A program made the position numbers and the translations under genes. The notes below the pieces were generated by a model that worked only from the letters and a program-made list of their open reading frames with translations, was not told the DNA's origin and did no database searches. From Nitrospinota bacterium (GTDB lineage: Bacteria; Nitrospinota; Nitrospinia; JACRGO01), in NCBI GenBank assembly GCA_016212295.1, contig JACRGO010000054.1, positions 1 to 15,696 of the forward strand: a stretch of 15,696 nucleotides of DNA, written 5' to 3'. Within the stretch, counting starts at the first letter, position 1. Every line of letters starts with the position of its first letter. Shown here piece by piece: positions 7,780 to 15,412 of this stretch.

Positions 7780-7808
7780 TTGAAATTATTACATCTCCAT
7801 AGTATACT
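7780..7808 (+). promoter_or_regulatory. Sigma-70 promoter for the kinase-FHA-chemoreceptor group
   Basis: TTGAAA (7780-7785, 5/6), exactly 17 bp, then TATACT (7803-7808, 5/6). The expected start is 7814-7816, directly before ATG 7817, implying a leaderless or nearly leaderless mRNA. No Shine-Dalgarno is present upstream of that ATG, which fits. Confidence 0.55.
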
Positions 7809-7816
7809 CCACAGCC

Positions 7817-9109
7817 ATGCACAGCACACAGATACAAAAAGAAGAAATAGGACTTCTGAACCAGGCATTTCAAACCTTCAACGAGGCAACGGCGAAACTG
7901 GAGGAGTCCTACCGGAGATTGGAAAAGAGGGTGGAGACCCTCAATCTTGAACTCGAAGAAAAGAACATGGAGCTGGAAAAAAATCTTCGGGAAAAGGAAA
8001 ACGTTAAAAATTATCTCCATGACATTCTGGAAAGCCTGCCCACCGGAGTAGTGGTACTCGACGAAAATCGCAGGATCACCACCTTCAACAAAACCGCCGG
8101 GGAAATAGTCGGCGTTCCGGCCCACGAGGCATTGGGAAAAACCTTCGACCATGCCTTCGCTTTGAAAAAGCGTCCGGATTTTTCCCTGGACCAGATATTG
8201 TCCCCGGAATCGGGGAGGCACTATGTGGAGATCAAATTCCAAAATCGCAAAAACGCCGAACTGGACCTTTCCATCTCATCTTCCACGATGAAGAGCCCAA
8301 TGGACGGGCGCCTGGAGCGGACCTTAATCATTCAGGACATAACGGATATCAAGCGCCTTGAGGAAAAACTGGAGCGGAACAACCGCCTGACCGCGATGGG
8401 TGAGATGGCCGCCGGGATCGCCCATGAGCTAAGAAACCCCTTGGGCAGCATTGAGCTTTTCACCTCCCTGCTGCGGAGAGGTTTCACCGGGAAGCCGGAC
8501 ATGCTCCAGCTGTCCGACCATATCTCCTCCGGCGTCAAGAAAATGGACCACATCATTTCCGGCCTTTTGACCTTTACCCGTTCTCCCAGGCCCAATACGC
8601 GGAAGTACGATCTGCATGAGGTTTTAAACGACGTCTTCCTGTTCAACGATCTCCTGATCCGGGAAAATAAAGTTGTATTGGAAAAAAATTATGCTTGCGG
8701 TTGTCCATTGGGAGAGGGGGACCCGGCTCTTTTGAATCAGGTTTTCACGAACCTGGTCCTGAACGCGGTCCAGTCCATGCCTGAAGGAGGGACCCTCTCC
8801 GTTTCCACCAATTTGAAGCAGGCCGAGGCCGGGTCCTCCGGCTCAAGGGAGGAAGGCGGAAACGCCTCCACAGGCAGCCTATTGGTCCTGTCAATCTCGG
8901 ACACCGGGACCGGCATCCCGGCCCATATCAAGAATAAAATCTTCAACCCCTTTTTCACCACGAAGGACAGGGGCACGGGATTGGGCCTCTCCATTGTCTT
9001 CTCCATCGTCAAGGCCCACAACGGTTCCATTGAATTCAGCTCCACCGAAGGGAAGGGGACGGTCTTCACTGTTTCCCTGCCTTCATGGCCGGACGAAAGG
9101 AAGGAATAA
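7817..9109 (+). CDS. FlrB/FleS-like soluble PAS histidine kinase
   Basis: A 430-residue cytosolic kinase with no membrane segment. Residues 8-66 form a coiled coil with AFQTFNEATAKLEESYRRLE, a pattern I recognise from FlrB/FleS kinases that control flagellar genes with an NtrC-type partner. A PAS domain follows (about 67-180, LPTGVVVLDENRRITTFN), then HisKA with His203 in HELRNPLGSIELFTSLL. The ATPase domain has an N box around residue 312, G1 DTGTGIP, F box NPFFTTKDR and G2 GTGLGL (386-391). A Gly/Ser/Glu-rich insert lies at about 335-352. The flagellar partner (FlrC/FleR) is absent and no flagellar gene is in the window, so a flagellar role is inference. It heads a close series with the FHA gene (3 bp) and a chemoreceptor. 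Confidence 0.87.
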   Translation: MHSTQIQKEEIGLLNQAFQTFNEATAKLEESYRRLEKRVETLNLELEEKNMELEKNLREKENVKNYLHDILESLPTGVVVLDENRRITTFNKTAGEIVGVPAHEALGKTFDHAFALKKRPDFSLDQILSPESGRHYVEIKFQNRKNAELDLSISSSTMKSPMDGRLERTLIIQDITDIKRLEEKLERNNRLTAMGEMAAGIAHELRNPLGSIELFTSLLRRGFTGKPDMLQLSDHISSGVKKMDHIISGLLTFTRSPRPNTRKYDLHEVLNDVFLFNDLLIRENKVVLEKNYACGCPLGEGDPALLNQVFTNLVLNAVQSMPEGGTLSVSTNLKQAEAGSSGSREEGGNASTGSLLVLSISDTGTGIPAHIKNKIFNPFFTTKDRGTGLGLSIVFSIVKAHNGSIEFSSTEGKGTVFTVSLPSWPDERKE

Positions 9110-9112
9110 AAT

Positions 9113-9391
9113 TTGCCGACTCTTACCATTAAAGCCGGGAGCAAGGAAATTTCCTCCTTTGAAATAGATACGTCCATAATCATCGGGCGGAGCCAGGATT
9201 CGGATATCCAATTGGATGATCCGGCGGCCTCCCTGACTCACGCCATCATCGACAAGGAAGGCGGCGAGTTCATCCTCCGGGATCTGGGAAGCACCAACGG
9301 CACGTTCCTCAACAAAAAAAAGATCACGGAATCGGAGTTGACGCCTGGTGACGTAATCATGATCGGGCGGCATTTTCTGTTCTTCAAATAA
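9113..9391 (+). CDS. Single-domain FHA protein
   Basis: A 92-residue protein that is almost entirely one forkhead-associated domain, a fold that binds phosphothreonine peptides. The hallmark residues are present: Gly25-Arg26 in IIGRSQDSDIQLDD, Ser40 and His43 in ASLTHA, then Asn62-Gly63 in GSTNGTFLN. It has no other domain, signal peptide or membrane segment. The start is TTG 9113, three bases after the kinase stop; AAGGAA within the kinase's last codons supplies the ribosome site, so the two are coupled. An FHA adaptor beside a histidine kinase and a chemoreceptor is unusual, and no Ser/Thr kinase is in the window. It may bind a Thr-phosphorylated partner made elsewhere, or act as a non-phospho scaffold. 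Confidence 0.9.
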   Translation: MPTLTIKAGSKEISSFEIDTSIIIGRSQDSDIQLDDPAASLTHAIIDKEGGEFILRDLGSTNGTFLNKKKITESELTPGDVIMIGRHFLFFK

Positions 9392-9412
9392 ATTTATAGA
9401 GGAGGCGGGAAA

Positions 9413-11566
9413 ATGAATGGACACCGGAAAATTTATTACCTCTTGATCCTGGCGGTTGCCGTCTCTATTGGATTTTATTGGTGGAACGACTATCTTTCCA
9501 CGAAGAAGGAGATTATTCAAAAAACCAAGGAAAATCTTATTTCCGAGGAGTTCAAGGATAAAAAAAGGGATATCGAGAATTTCTTTAAAATGGCCTACCA
9601 AACGGCCAGAACCATTGGACTCCTTCCCAGCGTAAGGTCCATAAAGGGAGGAAACAGGGCCGATGACGGGGAAGACGTTGTGGCCACTGGACGGTTCAGC
9701 AAGGAGGGGCATCTTACCGTCCAGCAACTGTACAATAATCTGGCCTCCAACCTAAGCGTCTCGGAGATATATTGCATCCTGGAAGGATTGGATTACTCCA
9801 ATGGGGAAGTCCCTTTTTTCATGTTTGATTCCCTCATTATCGGGGAACCCCAAACAAGCGGAGAAAACAAAACTGGCTTAGGCCAACTCTCCACGGATTC
9901 GGACACTCCGGAAGCAGCGGAGGACGAGGAATACGCCTACTACCCGCTACAGATCAGCCACTTTAAAAAAAATCACCCCGTTTTCGCGGCAATGAACCTG
10001 GACAACATTCCGGCCATCTCCAGCCCATCCATGAGGACATGCGACAACAGCCAATACCTTTCCAAGTCGCGCGGCGATGCCTCCAATGCCAACGGCATAC
10101 TTTATTCGGTCCCCTTTTATTCCCATGAGGGCGCATTCAGGGGAATAATCTCGGCCATATTCCGCCTGAATGTGCTGGAAGCCCTGCTGCTGGACGCTCC
10201 ATTTTTAATAATAACGGACAAGGACAAAAAAGAATCTCATGAAATGGGATTCGAGATGCCGGAAGTCCAAAAAGTTCCCGGCTTCGTCCTGGCGAATGAG
10301 GGTTTCGATATATACGTGTTTGACCGGCGTAAAACGCCGGACCTTGCCCGTATGGCAAGAGAAGCGTTGAAATCCGGAAAAGACAACGACAAGGTCCATT
10401 TAGAGGTCCTGGCCATCAAGGACGCAAATCCCTGGACCCTTTTTTATCGATTTGATGAAGCCGTTTTGGCCAAGGCAGTGAAAGGGAAATCACAGGAGCT
10501 TTCCTTAAAGCTCGGCGCCCTTTTTATTACCACGCTATTGCTTATCCTCTGGGTCCGTTTCGACCAGAAAAGGCGGGACCAGGTATTGAAAATAGCCGGG
10601 AAATTGGATGAAATCGCGAAAAGGGGAGGTAACTTGCGCGATCGGCTTGAAGAGAACCAGGCCACGGAAGAACTCCGCGGCTTGGCCAAGGGATTTAATG
10701 CCTTTATTGCCGAACTGCAAACCCTGATCGGCAAAGTGGCGGCAAATGCATCACAGGTCGCTTCGGCGTCAACGGAATTGGCGCGGTATTGCGAGAAAGA
10801 AGCGGCCATAGCGGCCAGGCAGGTGTCCTCCTCCTCCGAAGCGGCCGCCGCCGTTGAGGAGATGTCAGCCACGAGCAACGAAGTTGCCCGGATCTCATTG
10901 GAGGCCAGCGGGTCGGCCAATTCCACATCCCAGGCGGCCTCCCAGGGGATGGAGATGGTTTCCCGCACCACCGCGGAAATCAAACAAATAAAAATCGCGG
11001 TGGAAGGGGCGGCTGGAAAGGTAGGCGCGCTTGGAAAGAGGTCCCGTGAGATCGGGAATATTATAGGGGTCATCGATGATATAGCGGACCAGACCAACCT
11101 CCTGGCGCTAAACGCGGCAATCGAGGCGGCGAGGGCCGGAGAACAAGGACGAGGTTTTGCCGTCGTGGCGGATGAGGTCAGAAAGCTGGCGGAAAGGACC
11201 CAGGGCGCCACCCGCGAGATTTCCGGGATGATCACGGAAATCCAGAAAGAGATTTCCGGCGTCATCGGGGCGATGGAGTCCGGTAGCGCTCAGGTGGATT
11301 CTGGCGTTCGTATTGCCGGCGAGACCCAGGAGGTGTTTCAAAAAATCGTGGAACTGGTGAGGAACGCCACCGATATGATCAACCAGATTGCCTCCGCGGC
11401 GGAAGAGCAATCGGCCGCTTCCTCGGAAATAGCCACCCGGATGGAGAGCATTTCGAGCGGGGCCCGGGAAGCCTCCTCCGGCATAAAGGAAATGGTCAAC
11501 TCCGCCAATAAAATGAGAGAGCTTGCCGAAAATTTAAACAAAACAGTAAGCAAATTCCAGGTTTGA
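9413..11566 (+). CDS. Methyl-accepting chemotaxis protein
   Basis: A 717-residue chemoreceptor. A first membrane helix at about 8-24 is followed by a large predicted periplasmic sensor region (about 25-365) and a second helix at about 368-382. A HAMP domain (about 383-437, [24 protein letters not shown]) leads to the cytoplasmic signalling hairpin. The tip at about 553-597 carries the nearly invariant [20 protein letters not shown] and [18 protein letters not shown] motifs that contact CheA and CheW. Part of the sensor region (about 228-257, [20 protein letters not shown]) resembles Cache-type domains, but I cannot name a ligand. It ends in VSKFQV and has no CheR/CheB docking pentapeptide. 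AGGAGG at 9400-9405 is a strong ribosome site. It follows the FHA gene by 21 bp. No che genes are in the window. Confidence 0.94.
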   Translation: MNGHRKIYYLLILAVAVSIGFYWWNDYLSTKKEIIQKTKENLISEEFKDKKRDIENFFKMAYQTARTIGLLPSVRSIKGGNRADDGEDVVATGRFSKEGHLTVQQLYNNLASNLSVSEIYCILEGLDYSNGEVPFFMFDSLIIGEPQTSGENKTGLGQLSTDSDTPEAAEDEEYAYYPLQISHFKKNHPVFAAMNLDNIPAISSPSMRTCDNSQYLSKSRGDASNANGILYSVPFYSHEGAFRGIISAIFRLNVLEALLLDAPFLIITDKDKKESHEMGFEMPEVQKVPGFVLANEGFDIYVFDRRKTPDLARMAREALKSGKDNDKVHLEVLAIKDANPWTLFYRFDEAVLAKAVKGKSQELSLKLGALFITTLLLILWVRFDQKRRDQVLKIAGKLDEIAKRGGNLRDRLEENQATEELRGLAKGFNAFIAELQTLIGKVAANASQVASASTELARYCEKEAAIAARQVSSSSEAAAAVEEMSATSNEVARISLEASGSANSTSQAASQGMEMVSRTTAEIKQIKIAVEGAAGKVGALGKRSREIGNIIGVIDDIADQTNLLALNAAIEAARAGEQGRGFAVVADEVRKLAERTQGATREISGMITEIQKEISGVIGAMESGSAQVDSGVRIAGETQEVFQKIVELVRNATDMINQIASAAEEQSAASSEIATRMESISSGAREASSGIKEMVNSANKMRELAENLNKTVSKFQV

Positions 11567-11584
11567 AAACCGGAAAAGATAATT

Positions 11585-12319
11585 ATGAAAATCACAGCAG
11601 TCATACCGGCCCGTTACGGCTCCACCAGGTTCCCTGGCAAGGTCCTGGCCATGATACAAGGAAAACCCATGGTGCAGTGGGTTTATGAAAAGGCCGCGCG
11701 CGCTTCCCTGGTTGAAAGGGTCCTGGTGGCCACGGACGATGAAAGGGTGGCGGAGGCGGTGAGGAGTTTTGGGGGGGACGTCAGGATGACAGCCAAGACC
11801 CACCCCTCCGGGACTGACAGGATCGCTGAAGTGGCCAGGGACCTCTCGTCTGATATCCTGGTCAACGTGCAAGGGGACGAACCCGGCATTGAGCCCGTCC
11901 ATATAGACCTCGTTGCCAATTTACTACTCCAGGATCCCGGCGCCGCCATGGCCACCCTGGCCTCCAGGATAACGGCGGCGGAAGAGCATGAGAACCCGAA
12001 TGTCGTGAAAGTCGTTTTTGACCAAAAAGGCCATGCCCTGTATTTTTCCAGATATGGAATCCCCTTCAACAGGGACGGTCTTCCGCGAACCGAGAGATAC
12101 AAGCATATCGGATTATACTCCTACCGGCGGGAGTTTATTTTAAAATTCGTTGGTTTGCCGCCCACCCCGCTTGAGAGGATGGAGTGTCTGGAACAGTTGC
12201 GCGCCTTGGAGAATGGATATAAAATCAGGGTTGGAGTAACGGAATACAGCGGGGTTGGAGTGGACACCCCGGAAGACCTTGAGCGGATTTCAAGAATCGG
12301 CCTTGTTAATTTAGTATAG
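11585..12319 (+). CDS. kdsB: 3-deoxy-manno-octulosonate cytidylyltransferase (CMP-KDO synthetase)
   Basis: KdsB activates KDO with CTP to give CMP-KDO, the donor for the LPS inner core, and marks a Gram-negative envelope. The 244-residue protein has the nucleotide loop [12 protein letters not shown] (residues 8-19), [21 protein letters not shown] with metal-binding acidic residues, [11 protein letters not shown], and [12 protein letters not shown]. It ends with [10 protein letters not shown] and [11 protein letters not shown]. It starts 18 bp after the chemoreceptor stop with a weak purine-rich site (CGGAAAAG), so it is probably read from the same transcript despite its unrelated role. The downstream spacer holds a perfect 10-bp inverted repeat that may end transcription. 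Confidence 0.96.
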   Translation: MKITAVIPARYGSTRFPGKVLAMIQGKPMVQWVYEKAARASLVERVLVATDDERVAEAVRSFGGDVRMTAKTHPSGTDRIAEVARDLSSDILVNVQGDEPGIEPVHIDLVANLLLQDPGAAMATLASRITAAEEHENPNVVKVVFDQKGHALYFSRYGIPFNRDGLPRTERYKHIGLYSYRREFILKFVGLPPTPLERMECLEQLRALENGYKIRVGVTEYSGVGVDTPEDLERISRIGLVNLV

Positions 12320-12360
12320 CAATCCATATTTTAAACTTAGTGAACCTTTGCGTCTTAGTG

Positions 12361-12400
12361 CCTTTGTGGCTATTATTTTTTTGCCACTAAGCCACAAAGG
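12361..12400. repeat. Inverted repeat CCTTTGTGGC/GCCACAAAGG containing repeat copy 2
   Basis: Perfect 10-bp arms at 12361-12370 and 12391-12400 with a 20-nt loop. The loop and right arm include the second exact copy (12374-12395) of the 22-bp repeat seen at 7723-7744. CTTAGTG units precede it. It resembles the dispersed 'CTTTGTGGC' repeats seen in many environmental genomes and could fold as a stem-loop downstream of kdsB. Confidence 0.6.
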
Positions 12401-12442
12401 AACATAAAATTAGCAATACCCATGAATTTTGAGGTAATGCCC

Positions 12443-13057
12443 ATGAAAAACAAAAAGAGGATACTGGCCTTGATAGAGGCGGCCACCAACGGGGACATGG
12501 AGTTGGTGGAATCATTGCTCGAAGGGGGACTGGACCCGGATTCCCGCGAACCGGAACACGAGGCCACGGCCCTGATCTTCGCCGCTGCGAACGGCCATGA
12601 GAGTATCGTCCGATGGCTTCTGGACCACGGCGCCCACGTGGACTACGAGGACGACGACGGCAATACAGCCTTGAAGGTGGCAGTGGCCGAAGGGGACTGG
12701 AATATCGCCTTCCTCCTGATTGAAAGGGGCGCGGATGTTAACGCAGCGAATGATTGCGGCTATACTTCCCTGATGGAGGCGTCCGCAGGGGGGCATTTGG
12801 ATATAGCCCGCCTCCTTTTGGAAAAGGGAGCGGACGTTAATGCTCAGGACATGGACGGACTGACCGCCCTCATGGAGTCCGCCGCTGAAGGGCACGCGGA
12901 CGTTGTGAAGCTCTTGCTGGAGAAAGGGGCCGAGGCCGGCATTCTAAGCGCGGCCGGGGAAACAGCGCTGATGACCGCCTCAAGGAAAGGGCTCACGGAC
13001 AAGTCGGACATAGTTAGAGCGCTGAAGGATGCTGAGCAGGGAAAAGGCGTTAATTAA
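12443..13057 (+). CDS. Ankyrin-repeat protein
   Basis: A 204-residue soluble protein built almost wholly of ankyrin repeats, a protein-binding scaffold. About six units can be seen. There is a degenerate N-terminal cap (IEAATNGDMELVESLLEGG) and a unit at about 38-70. Near-consensus units with LLLEKGADVNAQDMDG and GLTALMESAAEGH cover the middle. A shorter C-terminal cap carries an insertion (RKGLTDKSDIVRAL). There is no signal peptide or membrane helix, so it is probably cytosolic. I prefer ATG 12443, which has GAGG eight bases upstream; the in-frame ATG 12422 adds seven residues but has no ribosome site. The partner is unknown. It is followed 76 bp later by mqnB, but no functional link to menaquinone is implied by the sequence. 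Confidence 0.92.
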   Translation: MKNKKRILALIEAATNGDMELVESLLEGGLDPDSREPEHEATALIFAAANGHESIVRWLLDHGAHVDYEDDDGNTALKVAVAEGDWNIAFLLIERGADVNAANDCGYTSLMEASAGGHLDIARLLLEKGADVNAQDMDGLTALMESAAEGHADVVKLLLEKGAEAGILSAAGETALMTASRKGLTDKSDIVRALKDAEQGKGVN

Positions 13058-13067
13058 CTGTTTGAAA

Positions 13068-13087
13068 ATTCGTGTTCATTCGTGGTT
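13068..13087. repeat. ATTCGTG tandem motif
   Basis: ATTCGTG occurs at 13068-13074 and again at 13078-13084, followed by GTTAA, in the spacer between the ankyrin gene and mqnB. It resembles a dispersed repeat style (CGTGTTNATTCGTGGTTAA) that I know from environmental genomes. A weak promoter, TTGAAA at 13062 with TTAAAT at 13086, overlaps it. Confidence 0.3.
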
Positions 13088-13133
13088 AAATTATTCTTTT
13101 TTCAAACAACTAAAATGTTACAAAAAAAAACAA

Positions 13134-13835
13134 ATGAAGATCCTCATCGTTGCCGCCACGGAACTGGAAATCCGGCCGCTCCTCACTGAAATCAATTTTA
13201 AAAATTCCGCGAATAATTTCTCCCAAGGCTTCATGTTTAAAGGCCACTCCCTGGATGTTTTGATTACCGGGATCGGGATGGTCGCCGCCGCTTACCACTT
13301 GGGGAAAGCGTTGGCGAATCAACAATATGACTTCGCCTTTAATCTCGGACTGGCCGGGAGTTTCAAGGGCCAAGGGGCCGGGGAGGGCTCAGCGGTCGCG
13401 CTTGGCGAAGTGGTCCATGTCACCTCCGACCGCTTGGTGGAGCTCGGGATTGGCCAGCCTGATGGTTTTGTTTCTTTCGCGGAACTGGATTTCCTGCCGG
13501 AGGGCGGCTGTGCATTCAAAAGCAATGAATTGCCTTTTGCATGCGAGGCATTGAACGCGCTCCCGAAGGTTTCAGGGGTGACAGTGAACAAAATCACGGC
13601 GGACAAAAAAAAAATTAACATGGTTGTTGAACAATTCCATCCGGCGGTGGAGAGCATGGAAGGGGCCGCCTTCCTGTACGCCTGCCAAGAGGAGGGGCTC
13701 CCATGTATTCAGTTGCGGGCCGTTTCCAATTACGCCGGCGTCCGGGACAAAAATGAATGGAATATTCCCCTCGCGGTGAGGAATTTAAACAAAACAGCTC
13801 TTGAGGTTTTAAATTTCAGAATGGAACGCGGATGA
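13134..13835 (+). CDS. mqnB: Futalosine hydrolase
   Basis: MqnB cleaves futalosine to dehypoxanthine futalosine and hypoxanthine in the futalosine pathway to menaquinone. The 233-residue protein belongs to the MTA/SAH nucleosidase-like family. It shows AATELEIRPLL at the start, ITGIGMVAAAYHLGKAL, FNLGLAGSF, and VESMEGAAFLYAC with the expected catalytic Glu. RAVSNYAGVRDKNEWNIPLAV has Asn after Ser where MTA/SAH nucleosidases carry the catalytic Asp; this SNY form fits futalosine hydrolase. The reading frame is open upstream to ATG 13029, overlapping the ankyrin gene, but the family N-terminus MKILIVAATE starts at 13134. No clear Shine-Dalgarno precedes it, only an A-run. mqnD follows after 198 bp, supporting the assignment; mqnA, mqnC and mqnE are not in the window. 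Confidence 0.88.
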   Translation: MKILIVAATELEIRPLLTEINFKNSANNFSQGFMFKGHSLDVLITGIGMVAAAYHLGKALANQQYDFAFNLGLAGSFKGQGAGEGSAVALGEVVHVTSDRLVELGIGQPDGFVSFAELDFLPEGGCAFKSNELPFACEALNALPKVSGVTVNKITADKKKINMVVEQFHPAVESMEGAAFLYACQEEGLPCIQLRAVSNYAGVRDKNEWNIPLAVRNLNKTALEVLNFRMERG

Positions 13836-13873
13836 CACGGCGCGGCGCCGCACCCAAGTGGAAAACAAAATCC

Positions 13874-14010
13874 CAAATGACAAATAGCAAATTACAAATA
13901 AATTACAAATTACAATTACTGAATGTCCAAAACAACTACATTTCTTTGTTTGTCATTTGTAATTTTGGTTATTGAGATTTCTTTGTGATTTGACAATTTG
14001 TGATTTGGAT
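13874..14010. repeat. AT-rich inverted and direct repeat block upstream of mqnD
   Basis: CAAATGACAAA (13874-13884) has a perfect inverted partner TTTGTCATTTG at 13949-13959, and the arms extend imperfectly. Short AAATTACAAAT units repeat between 13888 and 13915, and TTTGTGATTTG repeats at 13982-13992 and 13998-14008. It fills most of the mqnB-mqnD spacer and could form a long AT-rich hairpin. The style is a known dispersed repeat of environmental genomes. Confidence 0.55.
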
Positions 14011-14017
14011 TTTCAAT
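13990..14017 (+). promoter_or_regulatory. Possible promoter of mqnD inside the repeat
   Basis: A perfect -35 TTGACA at 13990-13995 is followed after 16 bp by TTCAAT (14012-14017, 4/6). Transcription would begin near 14024, ten bases before mqnD's ATG, which has no ribosome site. The -10 match is weak. Confidence 0.3.
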
Positions 14018-14033
14018 TCTTTAAAATTCAAAA

Positions 14034-14870
14034 ATGCCTCTCACATTATCCCTTGGCTTTTCGCCCTGCCCGAACGATACCTTCATCTTCGACGCCATGG
14101 TCCACGGCAAGGTGGACACAGAAGGGCTCGCCTTTGATCCCTTCATTGCCGGCGTGGAGGAACTGAATCAAAGGGCCTTCAACAAAGGGCCGGACATCAC
14201 CAAGTTGAGCTTTCACGCTTACGCGTATTTGACGGACGATTATGTCCTTCTCAATTCAGGGAGCGCCTTGGGGAGCAACTGCGGCCCGCTCCTGGTCGCC
14301 AAAAAGGACTATGCCCTGGAGGAAGTGGAAAACCTGAAAATCGCCATTCCGGGGAAATACACGACAGCGAATTTCCTGCTGTCCCTTGCCGCGCCCAAGG
14401 CGCATGACAGGACAGAAGCGTTGTTTTCGGAAATAGAAGACCGGGTGCTGAGCGGCGAGTTCGACGCCGGACTCATCATCCATGAAAATCGCTTCACGTA
14501 TCAGGCTAAAGGTTTAAAGAAAATTGTTGATTTTGGGGAGTATTGGGAGTCGCGCGCCGGATGCCCCATTCCCCTGGGAGGAATAGTTATCAAGAGGGAT
14601 TTGCCGGGGGCAGTAAAGAAAAAGGTTGATAGAATATTGAGAAGGAGCGTGGAGCACGCCTTCCTGCGCCCGGAATCCGGCATGGATTTCATAAAGTCTC
14701 ATGCGCAGGAAATGGACATCGATGTTATCAGGAGGCACATCGGTCTTTATGTCAATGAGTACACCAGGGACCTTGGAGTAAAAGGAAGAGCGGCAATTGA
14801 AACCCTATTTCAAATCGCGCGGGACCTGGGCGTCACCCCGAAGGTCCATAAAGATTTGTTTTTAAGTTGA
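14034..14870 (+). CDS. mqnD: 1,4-dihydroxy-6-naphthoate synthase
   Basis: MqnD converts cyclic dehypoxanthine futalosine to 1,4-dihydroxy-6-naphthoate in the futalosine route to menaquinone. The 278-residue protein starts with LSLGFSPCPNDTFIFDAMVHGKV, the family's characteristic N-terminus. It then has VEELNQRAF, KLSFHAYAYL, GSALGSNCGPLLVAKK, PGKYTTANFLL, and GLIIHENRFTY with His150, the residue expected at the active site. The fold is that of periplasmic solute-binding proteins, but there is no signal peptide, as expected for the cytosolic enzyme. ATG 14034 has no Shine-Dalgarno; AT-rich repeat sequence reaches to within about 20 bases of it. Together with mqnB it indicates menaquinone synthesis by the futalosine rather than the men pathway, common in anaerobes. 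Confidence 0.95.
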   Translation: MPLTLSLGFSPCPNDTFIFDAMVHGKVDTEGLAFDPFIAGVEELNQRAFNKGPDITKLSFHAYAYLTDDYVLLNSGSALGSNCGPLLVAKKDYALEEVENLKIAIPGKYTTANFLLSLAAPKAHDRTEALFSEIEDRVLSGEFDAGLIIHENRFTYQAKGLKKIVDFGEYWESRAGCPIPLGGIVIKRDLPGAVKKKVDRILRRSVEHAFLRPESGMDFIKSHAQEMDIDVIRRHIGLYVNEYTRDLGVKGRAAIETLFQIARDLGVTPKVHKDLFLS

Positions 14871-14961
14871 CCGCCGAACTCCGCGAACGATTTGGTTTAT
14901 AAACGGAAAAAGGACCGTTGCTCGGACTATCAAATAGATGCATGATAGCACCCCACTTGAT

Positions 14962-14987
14962 CCCCCCCTTGCCAGGGGGGAATTTTT
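14962..14987 (+). terminator. Hairpin with T-run downstream of mqnD
   Basis: A C7 run (14962-14968) and GGGGGG (14975-14980) frame a TTGCCA loop and are followed by AATTTTT. This fits a Rho-independent terminator about 90 bp after the mqnD stop. It also forms the first half of the larger C/G-run repeat, so termination is only inferred. Confidence 0.5.
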
Positions 14988-15026
14988 GAGATATTCCCCC
15001 CCCCTTAAAAAAGGGGGCCAGGGGGG
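14962..15026. repeat. C/G-run repeat, long form
   Basis: Two C-runs (14962-14968, 14996-15004) and three G-runs (14975-14980, 15013-15017, 15021-15026) can pair in alternative hairpins; CCAGGGGGG occurs twice. It is related in style to 50-82. It lies between convergent mqnD and the zinc-finger gene and may block read-through in both directions. Confidence 0.5.
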
Positions 15027-15069
15027 TGTCAATTGATCCACGGCAAGTCCATGCTATGGTTATGGTTTT

Positions 15070-15327
15070 TTATAGAATCCTGTTTCTGGCAATTTGATAT
15101 GCCTTGCCTGCCTCGACAAATTCCGAGGTATCTTGTTGCGCGAGTTTTGCTCTAATTTGTTCAAATTTTTGTACGACATCTTGAGAGTATAAACGTTCAC
15201 CGCAATGCATGCAAACATCTGCAAAAACCATTACCGATGCAGTACTATTCCCACCACGCAGTAGTTTTTCTACTTTCCTTTTATTTAATTTACCACTGCA
15301 TACCGGACATTTTTCAAATGGTTCCAT
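15070..15327 (-). CDS. YgiT-type zinc-finger protein (putative antitoxin)
   Basis: An 85-residue protein with a four-cysteine zinc finger of YgiT type: CPVCSGK (Cys7, Cys10), then VFADVCMHCGERLYS (Cys39, Cys42), followed by a helical tail. It lacks the DNA-binding helix-turn-helix found in the C-terminal half of MqsA. Short YgiT-type proteins are commonly encoded next to DUF4258 or similar small proteins and are regarded as likely antitoxins. A GTG at 15360 would extend it by 11 residues. I choose ATG 15327 because GGAG lies upstream and because the ATG overlaps, as TAATG, the stop of the repaired DUF4258 frame. The segment is more AT-rich than the rest of the window, suggesting acquisition. 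Confidence 0.85.
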   Translation of the reverse strand: MEPFEKCPVCSGKLNKRKVEKLLRGGNSTASVMVFADVCMHCGERLYSQDVVQKFEQIRAKLAQQDTSEFVEAGKAYQIARNRIL

Positions 15328-15412
15328 TAGCACGCTCTCCTTTCTTTCCAATTTATCCACAACTTTGGATCAGGCCTATATACAGTAATAATTACTGCCC
15401 ATTTGTTTATTT
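15327..15412 (-). pseudogene. Out-of-frame C-terminal part of the DUF4258 gene
   Basis: Reading the minus strand in the -1 frame from the A4 run (15413-15410), the stop TAA of the upstream ORF disappears. The next residues read INKWAVIITVYRPDP, then KLWINWKERRAC and TAA at 15329-15327. An AVLITVYRPDP-like strand is what I expect at the end of DUF4258 proteins. One missing base in the A-run, by mutation or sequencing error, would explain it. The restored product is 109 residues. Confidence 0.75.

Noticed and set aside
10444-11265. 273-codon open frame on the minus strand
   Set aside because: It is antisense to the conserved chemoreceptor signalling domain; the Ala/Ser-rich product is a typical shadow of that helical repeat pattern.
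13029-13133. N-terminal extension of mqnB by 35 codons
   Set aside because: The extension overlaps the ankyrin gene and runs through repeat-like AT-rich sequence; the family start MKILIVAATE begins at 13134.
14962-15026. G-quadruplex in the G-runs
   Set aside because: The G-runs alternate with matching C-runs that pair more simply as hairpins, and only three G-runs are present with a long gap.
15328-15360. GTG start for the zinc-finger protein 11 codons upstream
   Set aside because: No ribosome site precedes it, and the ATG at 15327 has both a Shine-Dalgarno and the TAATG overlap with the repaired DUF4258 frame.
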